A stretch of 25,732 nt of DNA from JABDGC01 sp964466595 (GCA_964466595.1 CAYXNR010000030.1:1-25732); one strand, 5' to 3'. Positions 14,797 through 22,841 are shown, counted from the first letter of the stretch. Notes: generated from the sequence alone by a model not told the origin. Numbers and translations: made by a program.

Positions 14797-15660
14797 ATGG
14801 CGGCTACCAAAGAGATTCGCGTAAAGATTCGTAGTATTCGAAATACACAGAAAATTACCCGTGCCATGGAAATGGTGGCGGCTAGTAAAATGCGTAAGGC
14901 CCAAGAACGCATGCAGCGGGCCAAGCCTTTTGCTAAGAAAGTACTGCAGGTCATTCATCATCTCGCCCGAGGCAAGCTGGAATACCATCATCCTTTTTTA
15001 CAAGCTCGAGAAATTAAAAAAGCTGGTTATATTATCGTTACAAGCGATCGCGGCTTATGCGGCAGCTTAAATAATAATTTATTAAAGATCGTCCTTCGCG
15101 AACTCAAGAAACAAAAAGAAGCGAATGTTCCTTTTGATCTTTGCCTGATTGGCAATAAAGCCATGGGGTATTTCAAACGCATTGGCGGCAATATTGTTGC
15201 CCATGCCTCTCGTTTAGGTGATGCGCCTTCTGTTGTCGATTTGATTGGCGTGGTACGCGTGATGCTCGATGCTTATTTAAAAGAAGAAATCGATGCCTTG
15301 TATCTTTGTTCAAATGAATTTATTAATAAAATGCGCCAAGAACCGGGAATCCAACAGATTTTACCCTTGGTCCCCGGCGAGGAAGCAGAATTAAAACATC
15401 ATTGGGATTATATTTATGAACCCGATGAGGCGAATGTATTGTTAGATAATTTACTCACACGTTATATCGAATCTCAAATTTATCGGGGTGTTATCGAAAA
15501 TATAGCCTGTGAACAAGCATCACGTATGTTGGCTATGAAAAATGCAACAGACAATGCGGCAGATTTGATTGATGAACTCGAACTGATTTATCACAAAGCT
15601 CGTCAAGCCACGATCACCCGCGAATTGTCAGAAATTGTAGCTGGTGCTTCTGTTTTATAA
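14797..15660 (+). CDS. atpG: ATP synthase F1 subunit gamma
   Basis: A 287-aa central-stalk subunit, the same length as E. coli gamma. The N-terminal coiled coil begins 'KEIRVKIRSIRNTQKITRAM' and continues 'MVAASKMRKAQ', both signatures. The Rossmann-like middle shows 'TSDRGLCGSLNNN'. The C-terminal helix has 'ASRMLAMKNATDNA' and 'KARQATITRELSEIV'. ATG 14797 follows AAGGGTGAAAG. A perfect palindrome lies just after its stop. Confidence 0.97.
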   Translation: MAATKEIRVKIRSIRNTQKITRAMEMVAASKMRKAQERMQRAKPFAKKVLQVIHHLARGKLEYHHPFLQAREIKKAGYIIVTSDRGLCGSLNNNLLKIVLRELKKQKEANVPFDLCLIGNKAMGYFKRIGGNIVAHASRLGDAPSVVDLIGVVRVMLDAYLKEEIDALYLCSNEFINKMRQEPGIQQILPLVPGEEAELKHHWDYIYEPDEANVLLDNLLTRYIESQIYRGVIENIACEQASRMLAMKNATDNAADLIDELELIYHKARQATITRELSEIVAGASVL

Positions 15661-15664
15661 TGAA

Positions 15665-15680
15665 ATCCCGCTAGCGGGAT
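15665..15680 (+). other. Perfect 16-bp palindrome between atpG and atpD
   Basis: ATCCCGCTAGCGGGAT is fully self-complementary and starts four bases after the atpG stop, ahead of the atpD ribosome binding site (GAGGTGAG). As RNA it would form a short hairpin with a tight loop. Without a T-run it is unlikely to be a terminator; it may mark mRNA processing or protect the upstream message. Confidence 0.55.
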
Positions 15681-15700
15681 AAACAAATGAGGTGAGTTAA

Positions 15701-17095
15701 ATGAGCGTGCACAGCCTAAGCCAAGTTGGAAAAATTGTTGAAGTCATTGGTGCCGTAGTCGACGTGGAATTTCCACATGATGCTGTTCCCAAGGTTTATG
15801 ACGCTTTAAATGTGAAGTCAGAGAATCTTGTTTTGGAAACTCAGCAACAATTGGGTGGGGGTGTGGTTCGTACCATTGCCATGGGCACAACAGATGGTCT
15901 ACGCCGCGGGCTGGATGTGAGCAATACGGGCAATCCCATCAGCGTTCCTGTCGGTAAACCCACCTTAGGTCGGATTATTAATGTTTTGGGAGATCCTATC
16001 GATGAAAAGGGACCCATTCAAGCCGACAGACTGCCCATTCATAGACCGGCTCCAAGCTTTGATGAGCAGGCTGCTAATGACGAGCTACTAGAAACCGGTA
16101 TCAAGGTTATCGATTTGATTTGCCCCTTTGCTAAAGGCGGCAAAATTGGTTTGTTTGGCGGCGCCGGCGTCGGTAAAACAGTGAACATGTTAGAATTGAT
16201 CCGCAATATTGCGGTAGAGCACAGCGGTTATTCTGTATTCACAGGTGTCGGCGAGCGTACTCGAGAAGGAAATGATTTTTATCTCGAAATGAGCGAATCC
16301 AAGGTCTTGGATAAGGTTTCTCTGGTTTACGGACAAATGAATGAGCCGCCGGGTAATCGTTTACGTGTTGCTTTGACTGGCTTAACCATCGCTGAAAGTT
16401 TCCGAGACGAAGGGCGTGATGTTTTATTGTTTATTGATAACATCTTCCGTTATACCCTGGCCGGTGTTGAAGTATCCGCCCTCTTAGGCCGTATTCCTTC
16501 AGCTGTAGGCTATCAACCCACCTTGGCCGAAGAAATGGGTATTTTACAAGAGCGTATTACTTCGACCAAAACAGGCTCTATTACCTCCGTTCAAGCGATT
16601 TATGTTCCTGCAGATGATTTAACCGATCCCTCTCCTGCAACCACCTTTGCTCACTTAGATGCAACTGTCGTCTTGTCTCGACAAATTGCTGAGTTGGGTA
16701 TTTATCCTGCCATTGATCCCCTCGATTCGACGAGCCGTCAGCTGGATCCTTTAATTGTGGGACAAGAGCATTATGACACCGCACAGGCCGTCAGAAGAAC
16801 TTTGCAACGCTATAAAGAATTAAAAGATTTGATCGCTATTTTAGGCATGGATGAATTATCCGAAGAAGATAAACAAATTGTGCTGCGGGCGCGAAAAATT
16901 CAAAAATTCCTGTCTCAGCCCTTCTTCGTTGCCGAAGTCTTTACTGGCTCGCCAGGCAAATATGTACCCATTAAAGAAACCATTCGCGGCTTCCGTGGCA
17001 TTGTCGATGGTGAATTCGACCATCTACCCGAGCAAGCTTTTTATATGGTTGGCACGATTGATGAGGCAGTAGAAAAAGCGAAATCGCTGAAATAA
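15701..17095 (+). CDS. atpD: ATP synthase F1 subunit beta
   Basis: A 464-aa catalytic subunit of F1. The P-loop 'GGAGVGKT' is at residues 153-160, the catalytic glutamate in 'GVGERTREGNDFY' (about 185), Walker B in 'RDVLLFIDNIFR', and the conserved 'ALLGRIPSAVGYQPTLAEE'. The family's 'DELSEEDK' segment is 'GMDELSEEDKQIV'. E. coli beta is 459-460 aa. ATG 15701 has GAGGTGAG upstream. Usual bacterial 'FTQAGSEVSALLGR' is here 'YTLAGVEVSALLGR', a modest substitution in an otherwise conserved stretch. Confidence 0.98.
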   Translation: MSVHSLSQVGKIVEVIGAVVDVEFPHDAVPKVYDALNVKSENLVLETQQQLGGGVVRTIAMGTTDGLRRGLDVSNTGNPISVPVGKPTLGRIINVLGDPIDEKGPIQADRLPIHRPAPSFDEQAANDELLETGIKVIDLICPFAKGGKIGLFGGAGVGKTVNMLELIRNIAVEHSGYSVFTGVGERTREGNDFYLEMSESKVLDKVSLVYGQMNEPPGNRLRVALTGLTIAESFRDEGRDVLLFIDNIFRYTLAGVEVSALLGRIPSAVGYQPTLAEEMGILQERITSTKTGSITSVQAIYVPADDLTDPSPATTFAHLDATVVLSRQIAELGIYPAIDPLDSTSRQLDPLIVGQEHYDTAQAVRRTLQRYKELKDLIAILGMDELSEEDKQIVLRARKIQKFLSQPFFVAEVFTGSPGKYVPIKETIRGFRGIVDGEFDHLPEQAFYMVGTIDEAVEKAKSLK

Positions 17096-17108
17096 AGAGT
17101 ATAATTTT

Positions 17109-17534
17109 ATGACCACAGCAAGCATGCGTCTTGATATCGTCAGCGCTGAAAAAGAAATTTTTTCAAAGGTCGTCCAGGCCGCTTTTATTACTGCAGATAT
17201 GGGAGAGCTTGGCATTTATCCAGGTCACACCCAGCTTTTAACAACCTTAAAGCCCGGCAATATTCGCGCGCTTCTCCCCGATCAGTCCGAAGAAGTTTTT
17301 TTCATTAATGGTGGTATGCTAGAAGTTCAGCCCTTTATTGTGACTGTGCTCGCGGATACGGCCATCCGTGCAGACGACTTGGATGAAGAGGCTGCACTCG
17401 AAGCCAAAGCGCGGGCTGAAAGAAAATTATCAGAAAAAAGCGCTGAAATTGATTTTGCCGCGGCAGCAGGTGAATTGGCAGAAGCGATTGCTCAAATTAG
17501 AGCAATACAACAAATTCGAAAAAGGTCAAAGTAA
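17109..17534 (+). CDS. atpC: ATP synthase F1 subunit epsilon
   Basis: A 141-aa epsilon subunit (E. coli 139 aa). The N-terminal beta-sandwich has 'LDIVSAEKEIFS', 'GELGIYPGHTQLLT' and 'FFINGGMLEVQP'. The C-terminal half is the two-helix inhibitory domain rich in Ala, Glu and Arg. It is the last ATP synthase gene. Its final codons (AGG TCA AAG TAA) lie inside the first of three direct repeats that run into the next gene. Confidence 0.95.
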   Translation: MTTASMRLDIVSAEKEIFSKVVQAAFITADMGELGIYPGHTQLLTTLKPGNIRALLPDQSEEVFFINGGMLEVQPFIVTVLADTAIRADDLDEEAALEAKARAERKLSEKSAEIDFAAAAGELAEAIAQIRAIQQIRKRSK

Positions 17535-17648
17535 GGGCTCTTCATACGATTGGAAAGATATGGATATGAGTCAAAATAATGGCTCTTCATACGGTTGGAA
17601 ACTATAAGGATCTAAGGTCAAAATAATGGCTCTTCATACGATTGGGAA
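17525..17648 (+). repeat. Three imperfect direct repeats at the atpC-dehydrogenase junction
   Basis: Copies of about 32 bases lie at 17525-17556, 17570-17601 and 17617-17648, spaced 45 and 47 bases. Shared core: GTCAAARTAA then KGGCTCTTCATACG then RTTGGRAA. Copy 1 holds the atpC stop, copy 3 the dehydrogenase start. Copy 2 contains both a stop-like TAA and an ATG in the same TAATG arrangement. The pattern looks like repeated duplication of an original coupled atpC-stop/dehydrogenase-start junction. Confidence 0.85.
17579..17626 (+). other. Upstream mini-ORF coupled to the dehydrogenase gene
   Basis: ATG 17579 opens 15 codons, MALHTVGNYKDLRSK, and its TAA overlaps the dehydrogenase ATG (TAATG). 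Its first eight codons give nearly the same peptide as the dehydrogenase start (MALHTIGN), because both derive from the repeat. Translation of it could feed ribosomes into the dehydrogenase start. Expression is not shown. Confidence 0.35.
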
Positions 17649-18768
17649 CATGGACATCATGGATATACAGAAAAATACCAAAAAAATTAAACGCCGCCGC
17701 CACGATTCCAACGATATTTTATTCCGCTATGCTCATCTCCTCGGCTTTGGTGAATTCCACGTCAAATTTGATAAGCCAACAGGCTTGAAAGCAATTATTG
17801 CCATTCACAATACCAACCGTGGCCCCGCTCTCGGTGGCTGTCGGCTGCTGCCTTATAAGGCAACAGCAAAAGCCCTAGAAGATGCCTTACGCTTAGCTTC
17901 CATGATGACCTTAAAAGCCGCCCTCTCTAATTTACCCCATGGTGGGGCGAAGGCCGTGTTAATTAAACCCAAAATCATTGCTGATCGAAAAGCCTATTTT
18001 GAAAAATTTGGTGAGTTCGTGGATGAACTCAATGGACGCTATATTACCGCGGTCGATAGCGGTACCGATCCTTCCGACATGGATGTTATCGCAACAAAAA
18101 CTAAATACGTAACCTGTACCACAGCCGAAGGTGATGCTTCTCCCTACACAGCCCTCGGTGTGCGTCGTGGCATTGAAGCCGCTGTACAATTTAAACTGGG
18201 TAAAGACTTAGCTGATATTCGCGTTGCCATCCAAGGGGCCGGACATGTCGGCTATGAATTAGCAAAACAACTACGTGAACGAGGCGCAAAACTGACCATT
18301 TGTGATATTAACGACGAAGCCCTCGAGCGCTGCGTCCGGGAATTTGATGCCGAACTCTGCTCGCCCGACGAAATTTATGATATCCAAGCCGATGTTTTTG
18401 CCCCCTGCGCGCTCGGCTCCATTTTGAATTTAAATACCATCAAACGCCTGAAGGCAAAAATTGTCGCTGGTTCAGCCAATAATCAACTCGCCCATGTCCA
18501 ATTTGGCTTAGTCATGCATGAACGCGGTATTTTATATGCACCTGATTTTGTCATCAATGCCGGCGGCTTAATCCAAGCCTCCACTTTCTATGTCCATGGC
18601 GATACCCAAAAAGCACATGAACATATTTCAAATATTTACACTACCCTCTGGGAAATTTTTGAAAGATCAAAAGCAGAAAATATCCCCACAACCGATATTA
18701 CCGAAAAAATTGCTGAAGAGCGCTTGAATGAACCCTGCTCTTGGCCGATTACGGGTAAGCGGGAATGA
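17626..18768 (+). CDS. Glu/Leu/Phe/Val dehydrogenase (leucine dehydrogenase-like)
   Basis: A 380-aa NAD-dependent amino acid dehydrogenase, probably oxidatively deaminating leucine or other branched-chain amino acids. The dimerisation and substrate domain shows 'AIIAIHNTNRGPALGGCRLLPY', and lysines in 'MTLKAALSNLPHGGAKAVL' (Lys97 and Lys109) correspond to substrate and catalytic lysines of the family. The Rossmann domain has 'IQGAGHVGYELAKQL'; later 'GSANNQL' and 'INAGGLIQ' are typical. The first about 28 residues are not family-like and come partly from the direct repeat. ATG 17626 has AAGG eight bases upstream; ATG 17650 or 17659 are alternatives. Leucine versus phenylalanine or valine specificity cannot be read here. 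Confidence 0.88.
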   Translation: MALHTIGNMDIMDIQKNTKKIKRRRHDSNDILFRYAHLLGFGEFHVKFDKPTGLKAIIAIHNTNRGPALGGCRLLPYKATAKALEDALRLASMMTLKAALSNLPHGGAKAVLIKPKIIADRKAYFEKFGEFVDELNGRYITAVDSGTDPSDMDVIATKTKYVTCTTAEGDASPYTALGVRRGIEAAVQFKLGKDLADIRVAIQGAGHVGYELAKQLRERGAKLTICDINDEALERCVREFDAELCSPDEIYDIQADVFAPCALGSILNLNTIKRLKAKIVAGSANNQLAHVQFGLVMHERGILYAPDFVINAGGLIQASTFYVHGDTQKAHEHISNIYTTLWEIFERSKAENIPTTDITEKIAEERLNEPCSWPITGKRE

Positions 18769-18778
18769 GTTAAAAAAA

Positions 18779-19747
18779 CTAAGCTTCCTCAAAATGAAAA
18801 CTCATACTCTTCTCAAGTGAAGACTCGCCCAAAGCCAGCATGACCAAGCGATCTACCCCGATTGCTATACCCGCACAATTCGGGAGCCCATGATTTAAAG
18901 CTGCCAAAAGGCGTTCATCCAAGGGAACCGGGGGAAGTTGATGTTTTTGACGATAGGCCAAGTCTTCTACAAAGCGAGAGCGTTGTTCTGTTTCGCCTTG
19001 TAATTCATGAAAGCCATTGCCGAGTTCAATACCCTGGTAATAAACTTCAAAACGTGAAGCCAAGGGTGGATTTTCTAGTCGGAGACGAGCGAGAGCAGCT
19101 TGGGAGGCAGGAAAGTCATAAATAAAAGTGGGAGCGTTTTTACCCAAATGGGGTTCGATAGCATGACTCAACAGTAAATCGAGCCAGCCATCACGATCGA
19201 GCTTGCCTGTCATTTCAATTCCAGCTTGGCGTGCGCAGGCTTGTAAGGCTTTTTCATCAGCGCTATGGGGGTTGATACCCAGGAAGTGTTCAAAGGCTTC
19301 TGCGTAGCTATAACGCCTTCCTGGGGGTGTTTGGAGCAGCACTTGAAAAAGTTCATCGACCTCTGTCATTAAAGCATAATGATCGAAATCAAGGCGGTAC
19401 CATTCGAGAATGGTAAATTCAGGATTATGCAAACGTCCCCGTTCATCCTGACGAAAGGCTTTGCAAATTTGATAGATGGATCCCGACCCAGCTGCAAGCA
19501 GCCGCTTCATAGCATATTCAGGTGAGGTTTGAAGATAGCAAAGTTTAGTTTGAGCAGAGTGAGGATCAGAAACTGTAGCAGCAATACTGAGAATATGGGG
19601 ATTTGATACCGTTGCCTGAGACAAGAGCGGTGTTTCTACTTCGAGCACCGAACGTTCAGCAAAGAAAGCTCGTATTTTAGCGAGTATAGCTGCCCTTTTT
19701 CGCAGATTGAGAAGACTAGCCGAAGGTTGCCACGATAGCTCAGTCAC
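18779..19747 (-). CDS. epmA: EF-P--(R)-beta-lysine ligase EpmA (GenX/PoxA)
   Basis: A 322-aa class II lysyl-tRNA-synthetase-like protein without an anticodon-binding domain (E. coli EpmA is 325 aa). It activates (R)-beta-lysine and attaches it to EF-P. It opens 'ELSWQPSASLLNLRKRAAIL', very like E. coli EpmA, and has 'TSPEYAMKRLL' (74-84), 'HNPEFTILEWYR' (108-118), 'ELGNGFHEL', and motif 3 'GIAIGVDRLVML'. The start is GTG 19747, with AGGG six bases upstream, eight bases after the efp stop, so the two are one operon. It ends 10 bases from the convergent dehydrogenase stop. Confidence 0.95.
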   Translation of the reverse strand: MTELSWQPSASLLNLRKRAAILAKIRAFFAERSVLEVETPLLSQATVSNPHILSIAATVSDPHSAQTKLCYLQTSPEYAMKRLLAAGSGSIYQICKAFRQDERGRLHNPEFTILEWYRLDFDHYALMTEVDELFQVLLQTPPGRRYSYAEAFEHFLGINPHSADEKALQACARQAGIEMTGKLDRDGWLDLLLSHAIEPHLGKNAPTFIYDFPASQAALARLRLENPPLASRFEVYYQGIELGNGFHELQGETEQRSRFVEDLAYRQKHQLPPVPLDERLLAALNHGLPNCAGIAIGVDRLVMLALGESSLEKSMSFHFEEA

Positions 19748-19755
19748 CGTGAACC

Positions 19756-20325
19756 CTATTCCTTCACGCGAGCGACATAGTCTCCTGTACGGGTGTCGAT
19801 TTTAAGCACTTCCCCTTCAGAGATGAACAAGGGCACCCGAACGACGGCGCCGGTTTCCAACTTGGCTGGTTTGGAACCACCACCTGAGGTATCTCCGCGA
19901 ATACCAGGATCTGTTTCGACGACCTTCAGGGTGACAAAAATAGGCGGCATCACGATAAGCGGCTCACCATTCCACAGCGTAATCATGCATTGTGTTTGTT
20001 CTTTCAGCCATTGCTTGGCCTCAGCTACCTGCAATTCATTGACTGCATATTGCTCAAAGGTATCTTGGCACATAAAATGCCAATGATTGCCATCGTTATA
20101 AAGATATTGGGCTTCAATTTCAGCCACGTCAGCACCCGGCAAGGAATCATTGGATTTATAAGTTCTTTCAACCACCCGGCCGGTTTTTAAGTTTCGGGTT
20201 TTTACCCGATTAAAGGCCTGGCCCTTTCCGGGTTTGACAAATTCATTGTCTATGACGACACAAGGATCACCATCGATAATGACTTTGCTGCCATTTTTGA
20301 TTTCATTCATTCCCAATATGGCCAT
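19756..20325 (-). CDS. efp: Elongation factor P
   Basis: A 189-aa EF-P (E. coli 188 aa), which relieves ribosome stalling at polyproline. The modified residue is Lys34 in 'VKPGKGQAF', the position beta-lysylated in E. coli. The KOW-like domain 1 and two OB domains are present, with the ending 'TRTGDYVARVKE'. ATG 20325 has GGAG nine bases upstream. It is followed by epmA, and epmB lies divergently 55 bases away, so substrate and both modification enzymes sit together. Confidence 0.97.
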   Translation of the reverse strand: MAILGMNEIKNGSKVIIDGDPCVVIDNEFVKPGKGQAFNRVKTRNLKTGRVVERTYKSNDSLPGADVAEIEAQYLYNDGNHWHFMCQDTFEQYAVNELQVAEAKQWLKEQTQCMITLWNGEPLIVMPPIFVTLKVVETDPGIRGDTSGGGSKPAKLETGAVVRVPLFISEGEVLKIDTRTGDYVARVKE

Positions 20326-20329
20326 GCTA

Positions 20330-20357
20330 TTTACTCCACTTCAAATCGGCCTATAAT
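20330..20357 (+). promoter_or_regulatory. Candidate sigma70 promoter for epmB
   Basis: TTTACT (20330-20335, 4/6 to TTGACA) and a perfect TATAAT (20352-20357) are 16 bases apart, about 23 bases before the epmB ATG. It lies in the short divergent gap with efp. No clear promoter for efp was found in the same gap. Confidence 0.5.
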
Positions 20358-20380
20358 AATCGCTTTGCTTGAAAAGTGCT

Positions 20381-21385
20381 ATGAATAAGACGCTTCCTGT
20401 GAAGCTAGATTGGCAACAAGAATTAATCGAGGCCGTTACCGATCCTCTTGAGCTTTGTCGTTTATTGGACTTAAATCCCGAGGCACTTGAAATCTTAAGC
20501 GGTCAGACTCTTGACCATTTTCCACTCAAGGTTCCGCGTGGCTTTATCGCGCGTATGCAAAAGGGGAATCCAAAAGATCCCTTGCTCTGCCAAGTCTTGC
20601 CGCTCTCGGTCGAAGCTCAGAAAAGAAATAATTATAGCCAGGATCCTTTAAACGAAGAAAAGGCTAATCCGGTTTCAGGTCTCTTGCATAAATACCAAGG
20701 ACGCGTTCTCTTGACCTTAACCGGTGCCTGCGCTATTAACTGCCGTTTTTGTTTCCGCCGTCATTTTCCTTATTCAGACAATAATCCCAATCAAGGCGGT
20801 TTTGAAAAAGTATTAGCTTATATCAAAAATGATCCCTCTATTCTTGAAGTGATCTTAAGTGGCGGCGATCCCTTGGTAGTGAATGATCGCATGCTCAAAA
20901 ATTTTACCGATCAATTGGCCAGCATCCCGCAGGTAAAGCGTCTTCGCATTCATAGCCGCATTCCCATTGTCTTGCCTGAGCGGATTAATGAGGGCTTGAT
21001 CTCTTGGATTCGGTCTTTGAGACAGCGGCTTATTCTCGTAACCCATTGCAATCACCCCCAGGAAATTAATGAAAGTGTCCGAGAAGCCATGCAACTTTTA
21101 AAGGCTGCGGGTGTGACTTTATTAAACCAAGCTGTTTTATTAAAAGGGATTAATGATGCCGTGGAAACGCAGGTCGCCTTAAGTGAGGCGCTTTTTGCTG
21201 TGGGTATTCAACCCTATTATTTACATCTTTTTGACAAAGTTGCGGGCGCAGCTCATTTTGATTTGGCTTTGTCGAGAGCCAAAAAACTCTATCGTCAGTT
21301 GAGTCAGCAGTTGCCGGGTTATCTTTTGCCTAAATTAGCCCGCGAAACGGTAGGTGAAGGAGCCAAGACCTTGTTTGGAACCTAG
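20381..21385 (+). CDS. epmB: EF-P lysine 2,3-aminomutase EpmB (YjeK)
   Basis: A 334-aa radical SAM enzyme that turns L-lysine into (R)-beta-lysine for EF-P. The cluster-binding CxxxCxxC is 'CAINCRFC' (Cys117, 121 and 124). Family features include 'ILSGGDPLVVNDRML', 'LLNQAVLLKGIND', 'PYYLHLFDKVAGAAHF' and the ending 'GYLLPKLARE'. I use ATG 20381, which has GAAAAG upstream; a TTG at 20369 would add four residues without a ribosome binding site. E. coli EpmB is 342 aa. Its stop TAG shares the palindrome CTAG with the stop of the convergent outer membrane protein gene. EpmC, the EF-P hydroxylase, is not in the window. Confidence 0.95.
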   Translation: MNKTLPVKLDWQQELIEAVTDPLELCRLLDLNPEALEILSGQTLDHFPLKVPRGFIARMQKGNPKDPLLCQVLPLSVEAQKRNNYSQDPLNEEKANPVSGLLHKYQGRVLLTLTGACAINCRFCFRRHFPYSDNNPNQGGFEKVLAYIKNDPSILEVILSGGDPLVVNDRMLKNFTDQLASIPQVKRLRIHSRIPIVLPERINEGLISWIRSLRQRLILVTHCNHPQEINESVREAMQLLKAAGVTLLNQAVLLKGINDAVETQVALSEALFAVGIQPYYLHLFDKVAGAAHFDLALSRAKKLYRQLSQQLPGYLLPKLARETVGEGAKTLFGT

Positions 21386-21975
21386 CCAAAATTGTAGGAC
21401 AGACCAGCACTATAAAGATTTAAATTACCCGTTTGATTATTCCCATCTGCTCTTGCCCATTGCGCGTTAACCGCAATACTCGGCGCAAAATAATAAGCGA
21501 GTCCCAAAGCCATATATAAGCCGTTGACATTATGTGAACCAGGGTAAAGATTGAGTCCGGTTGCATAACTGGGGCTCGTAATCTGAACATCCGAATGAAC
21601 CCTTGCCACCCCCAGTTTACCAAAAGCCTCCACACTAGAATCTGAAATAGGTAAAGAGGCTTTAATAGCTAAATCATAGGAATAATGGGTATCTTCTCCT
21701 ATTTTGGGACCATTATAAATTCGAGTAGGAAAATAATGCGTATATCCTGCTTCAGCACTAAAAAAAGTGGTGAGCTTATAGCCTAAATCAATATTAAAGC
21801 CAACCCCCGAGCGTCTGACATTCGGTGCATCATAGCTCTTGCTTGATACAGTAGATAAGCCCGGATTAGCTTCAATATACCAGCCTTGAGGCGGCGGAAA
21901 AGCGGCTTGTGCCGAGGTGCAAACAATAAAAAAAAGGAGACAGCGGAGTAAAGCGAAGTTCAATTCCTTTCTCAA
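21382..21975 (-). CDS. Secreted small outer-membrane beta-barrel protein
   Basis: A 197-aa protein of the OmpA/opacity-protein-like eight-strand barrel class, function unknown. A signal peptide runs from Arg-Lys near the start through 'FALLRCLLFFIVCTSAQA', with likely cleavage before AFPPP. The mature part alternates polar and hydrophobic residues ('GFNIDLGYKLTTFFSAEAGYTHYF', shown in part) and ends 'AGLSYNFG'. I take the start as TTG 21975, because AAGGAG lies six bases upstream and it gives a normal signal peptide. The frame continues to 22038 with an extension that spoils this. It is followed on the same strand by the convergent epmB end. A second barrel gene lies upstream. Confidence 0.72.
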   Translation of the reverse strand: MRKELNFALLRCLLFFIVCTSAQAAFPPPQGWYIEANPGLSTVSSKSYDAPNVRRSGVGFNIDLGYKLTTFFSAEAGYTHYFPTRIYNGPKIGEDTHYSYDLAIKASLPISDSSVEAFGKLGVARVHSDVQITSPSYATGLNLYPGSHNVNGLYMALGLAYYFAPSIAVNAQWARADGNNQTGNLNLYSAGLSYNFG

Positions 21976-22009
21976 AACCAAGCTCCTTAAATAATCTTGT
22001 GTGGGAGCA

Positions 22010-22038
22010 ATAGTAAAGGACTTAAGAGGGGAAGACAA
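22010..22038 (-). promoter_or_regulatory. Candidate promoter for the first barrel gene
   Basis: On the minus strand TTGTCT (22033-22038) and TACTAT (22010-22015) are 17 bases apart, each 4/6 to consensus, about 35 bases before the TTG start at 21975. It lies between the terminator of the neighbouring gene and the AAGGAG site, so a separate transcription unit is likely. Confidence 0.4.
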
Positions 22039-22059
22039 GATAGGAACTTTTGAAAAGAT

Positions 22060-22082
22060 AAAGGCCGCATTGCGCGGCCTTT
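22060..22082 (-). terminator. Rho-independent terminator of the second barrel gene
   Basis: AAAGGCCGC (22060-22068) pairs with GCGGCCTTT (22074-22082) around a five-base loop. On the minus strand it is followed by TTTATCTTTTC, and it lies 17 bases beyond the stop of the gene at 22100-22678. A GC-rich nine-base-pair stem plus T-rich tail is a good terminator. Confidence 0.85.
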
Positions 22083-22099
22083 ATTGTCTTGAAAGACGC

Positions 22100-22678
22100 T
22101 TAGTCAAACTTGTAAATTAAGCCCAAGTTAAACTGGTCTTGACGTGGTTTGGAAATACCGCTGAAAGACTGATAAGCGGTATAAACATATTCGCCACGAA
22201 GATCTACATTTTGAGTTAAGCCTACTTGCATACCGATACCTAACTGACCGCCATTTACATTGCGATTCGTGTAGGTAGCGCCGGTTGTGCTGTTTGAAGG
22301 CGTGAAGCGTGAGCGGACCACACCGAGACGGACATAAGTTAAGGTATGTTCACTTAACATAATCCCGGGCAGAATGCTTACACCATAGCCATAAGTGGAT
22401 TTGATACCATTATCATTCAGCGTTGCTGTACCCAGGGTGCCAAAAATTTCACCGCCGAGATAAAGATTCTGCGATAAAAGTGCGCCATAACCAGTATTGA
22501 CTGTAAAAGGTATGCCACGGAAATTAAGGCTTTGCTCAGTTGTACCATTAGTGGTTGTGCTATTGGTCGTGTTGGTTGCTTCGCCGATGCTGGCACCCAC
22601 ATAAGGTGCGCCGCTGGCAAGAGCCACGCCTGTAGTGAGTGCTAAAACGGCACTCGCGACAACTAACTTTTTCAACAT
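22100..22678 (-). CDS. Secreted outer-membrane beta-barrel protein (opacity-like)
   Basis: A 192-aa small barrel protein. The signal peptide 'MLKKLVVASAVLALTTGVA' then LA has a clear cleavage site before SGAPYVG. After 'YVGASIGEA' comes a Thr/Asn-rich segment (NTTNSTTTNGTTEQ, about residues 36-49), probably a surface loop, then alternating strands such as 'QNLYLGGEIFG', 'YVRLGVVRSRF', 'GIGMQVGLTQNVDLRGEYVY', and the ending 'FNLGLIYKFD'. ATG 22678 has AGGAG eight bases upstream. An in-frame start further up at 22714 lies in the leader. Its own promoter and terminator are visible. Function is unknown; such proteins in Legionellales are surface antigens. Confidence 0.8.
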   Translation of the reverse strand: MLKKLVVASAVLALTTGVALASGAPYVGASIGEATNTTNSTTTNGTTEQSLNFRGIPFTVNTGYGALLSQNLYLGGEIFGTLGTATLNDNGIKSTYGYGVSILPGIMLSEHTLTYVRLGVVRSRFTPSNSTTGATYTNRNVNGGQLGIGMQVGLTQNVDLRGEYVYTAYQSFSGISKPRQDQFNLGLIYKFD

Positions 22679-22723
22679 AGTGATCACTCCTAATTGTTGT
22701 TCTGTGTAAAACAAAGAAAAGCA

Positions 22724-22752
22724 ATTGTAACTTGTTTTCTTAAAATACTCAA
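22724..22752 (-). promoter_or_regulatory. Promoter of the second barrel gene
   Basis: On the minus strand TTGAGT (22747-22752, 4/6) and TACAAT (22724-22729, 5/6) are separated by exactly 17 bases. The predicted start of transcription leaves a leader of about 40 bases before ATG 22678. This is a good sigma70-type arrangement. Confidence 0.6.
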
Positions 22753-22841
22753 CATCACAACAAGGCTAAATAATGAACTAAGGCGAGAGTTTGAGGCCCT
22801 AGTATTTTTAAGCCGTTTTTTAAGAGAAATTTTTATAAGAC

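Noticed and set aside
17100..17105. TATAAT just before atpC as an internal promoter
   Set aside because: No -35 at a suitable distance inside the atpD end; it lies between a weak ribosome binding site and the ATG, so likely chance.
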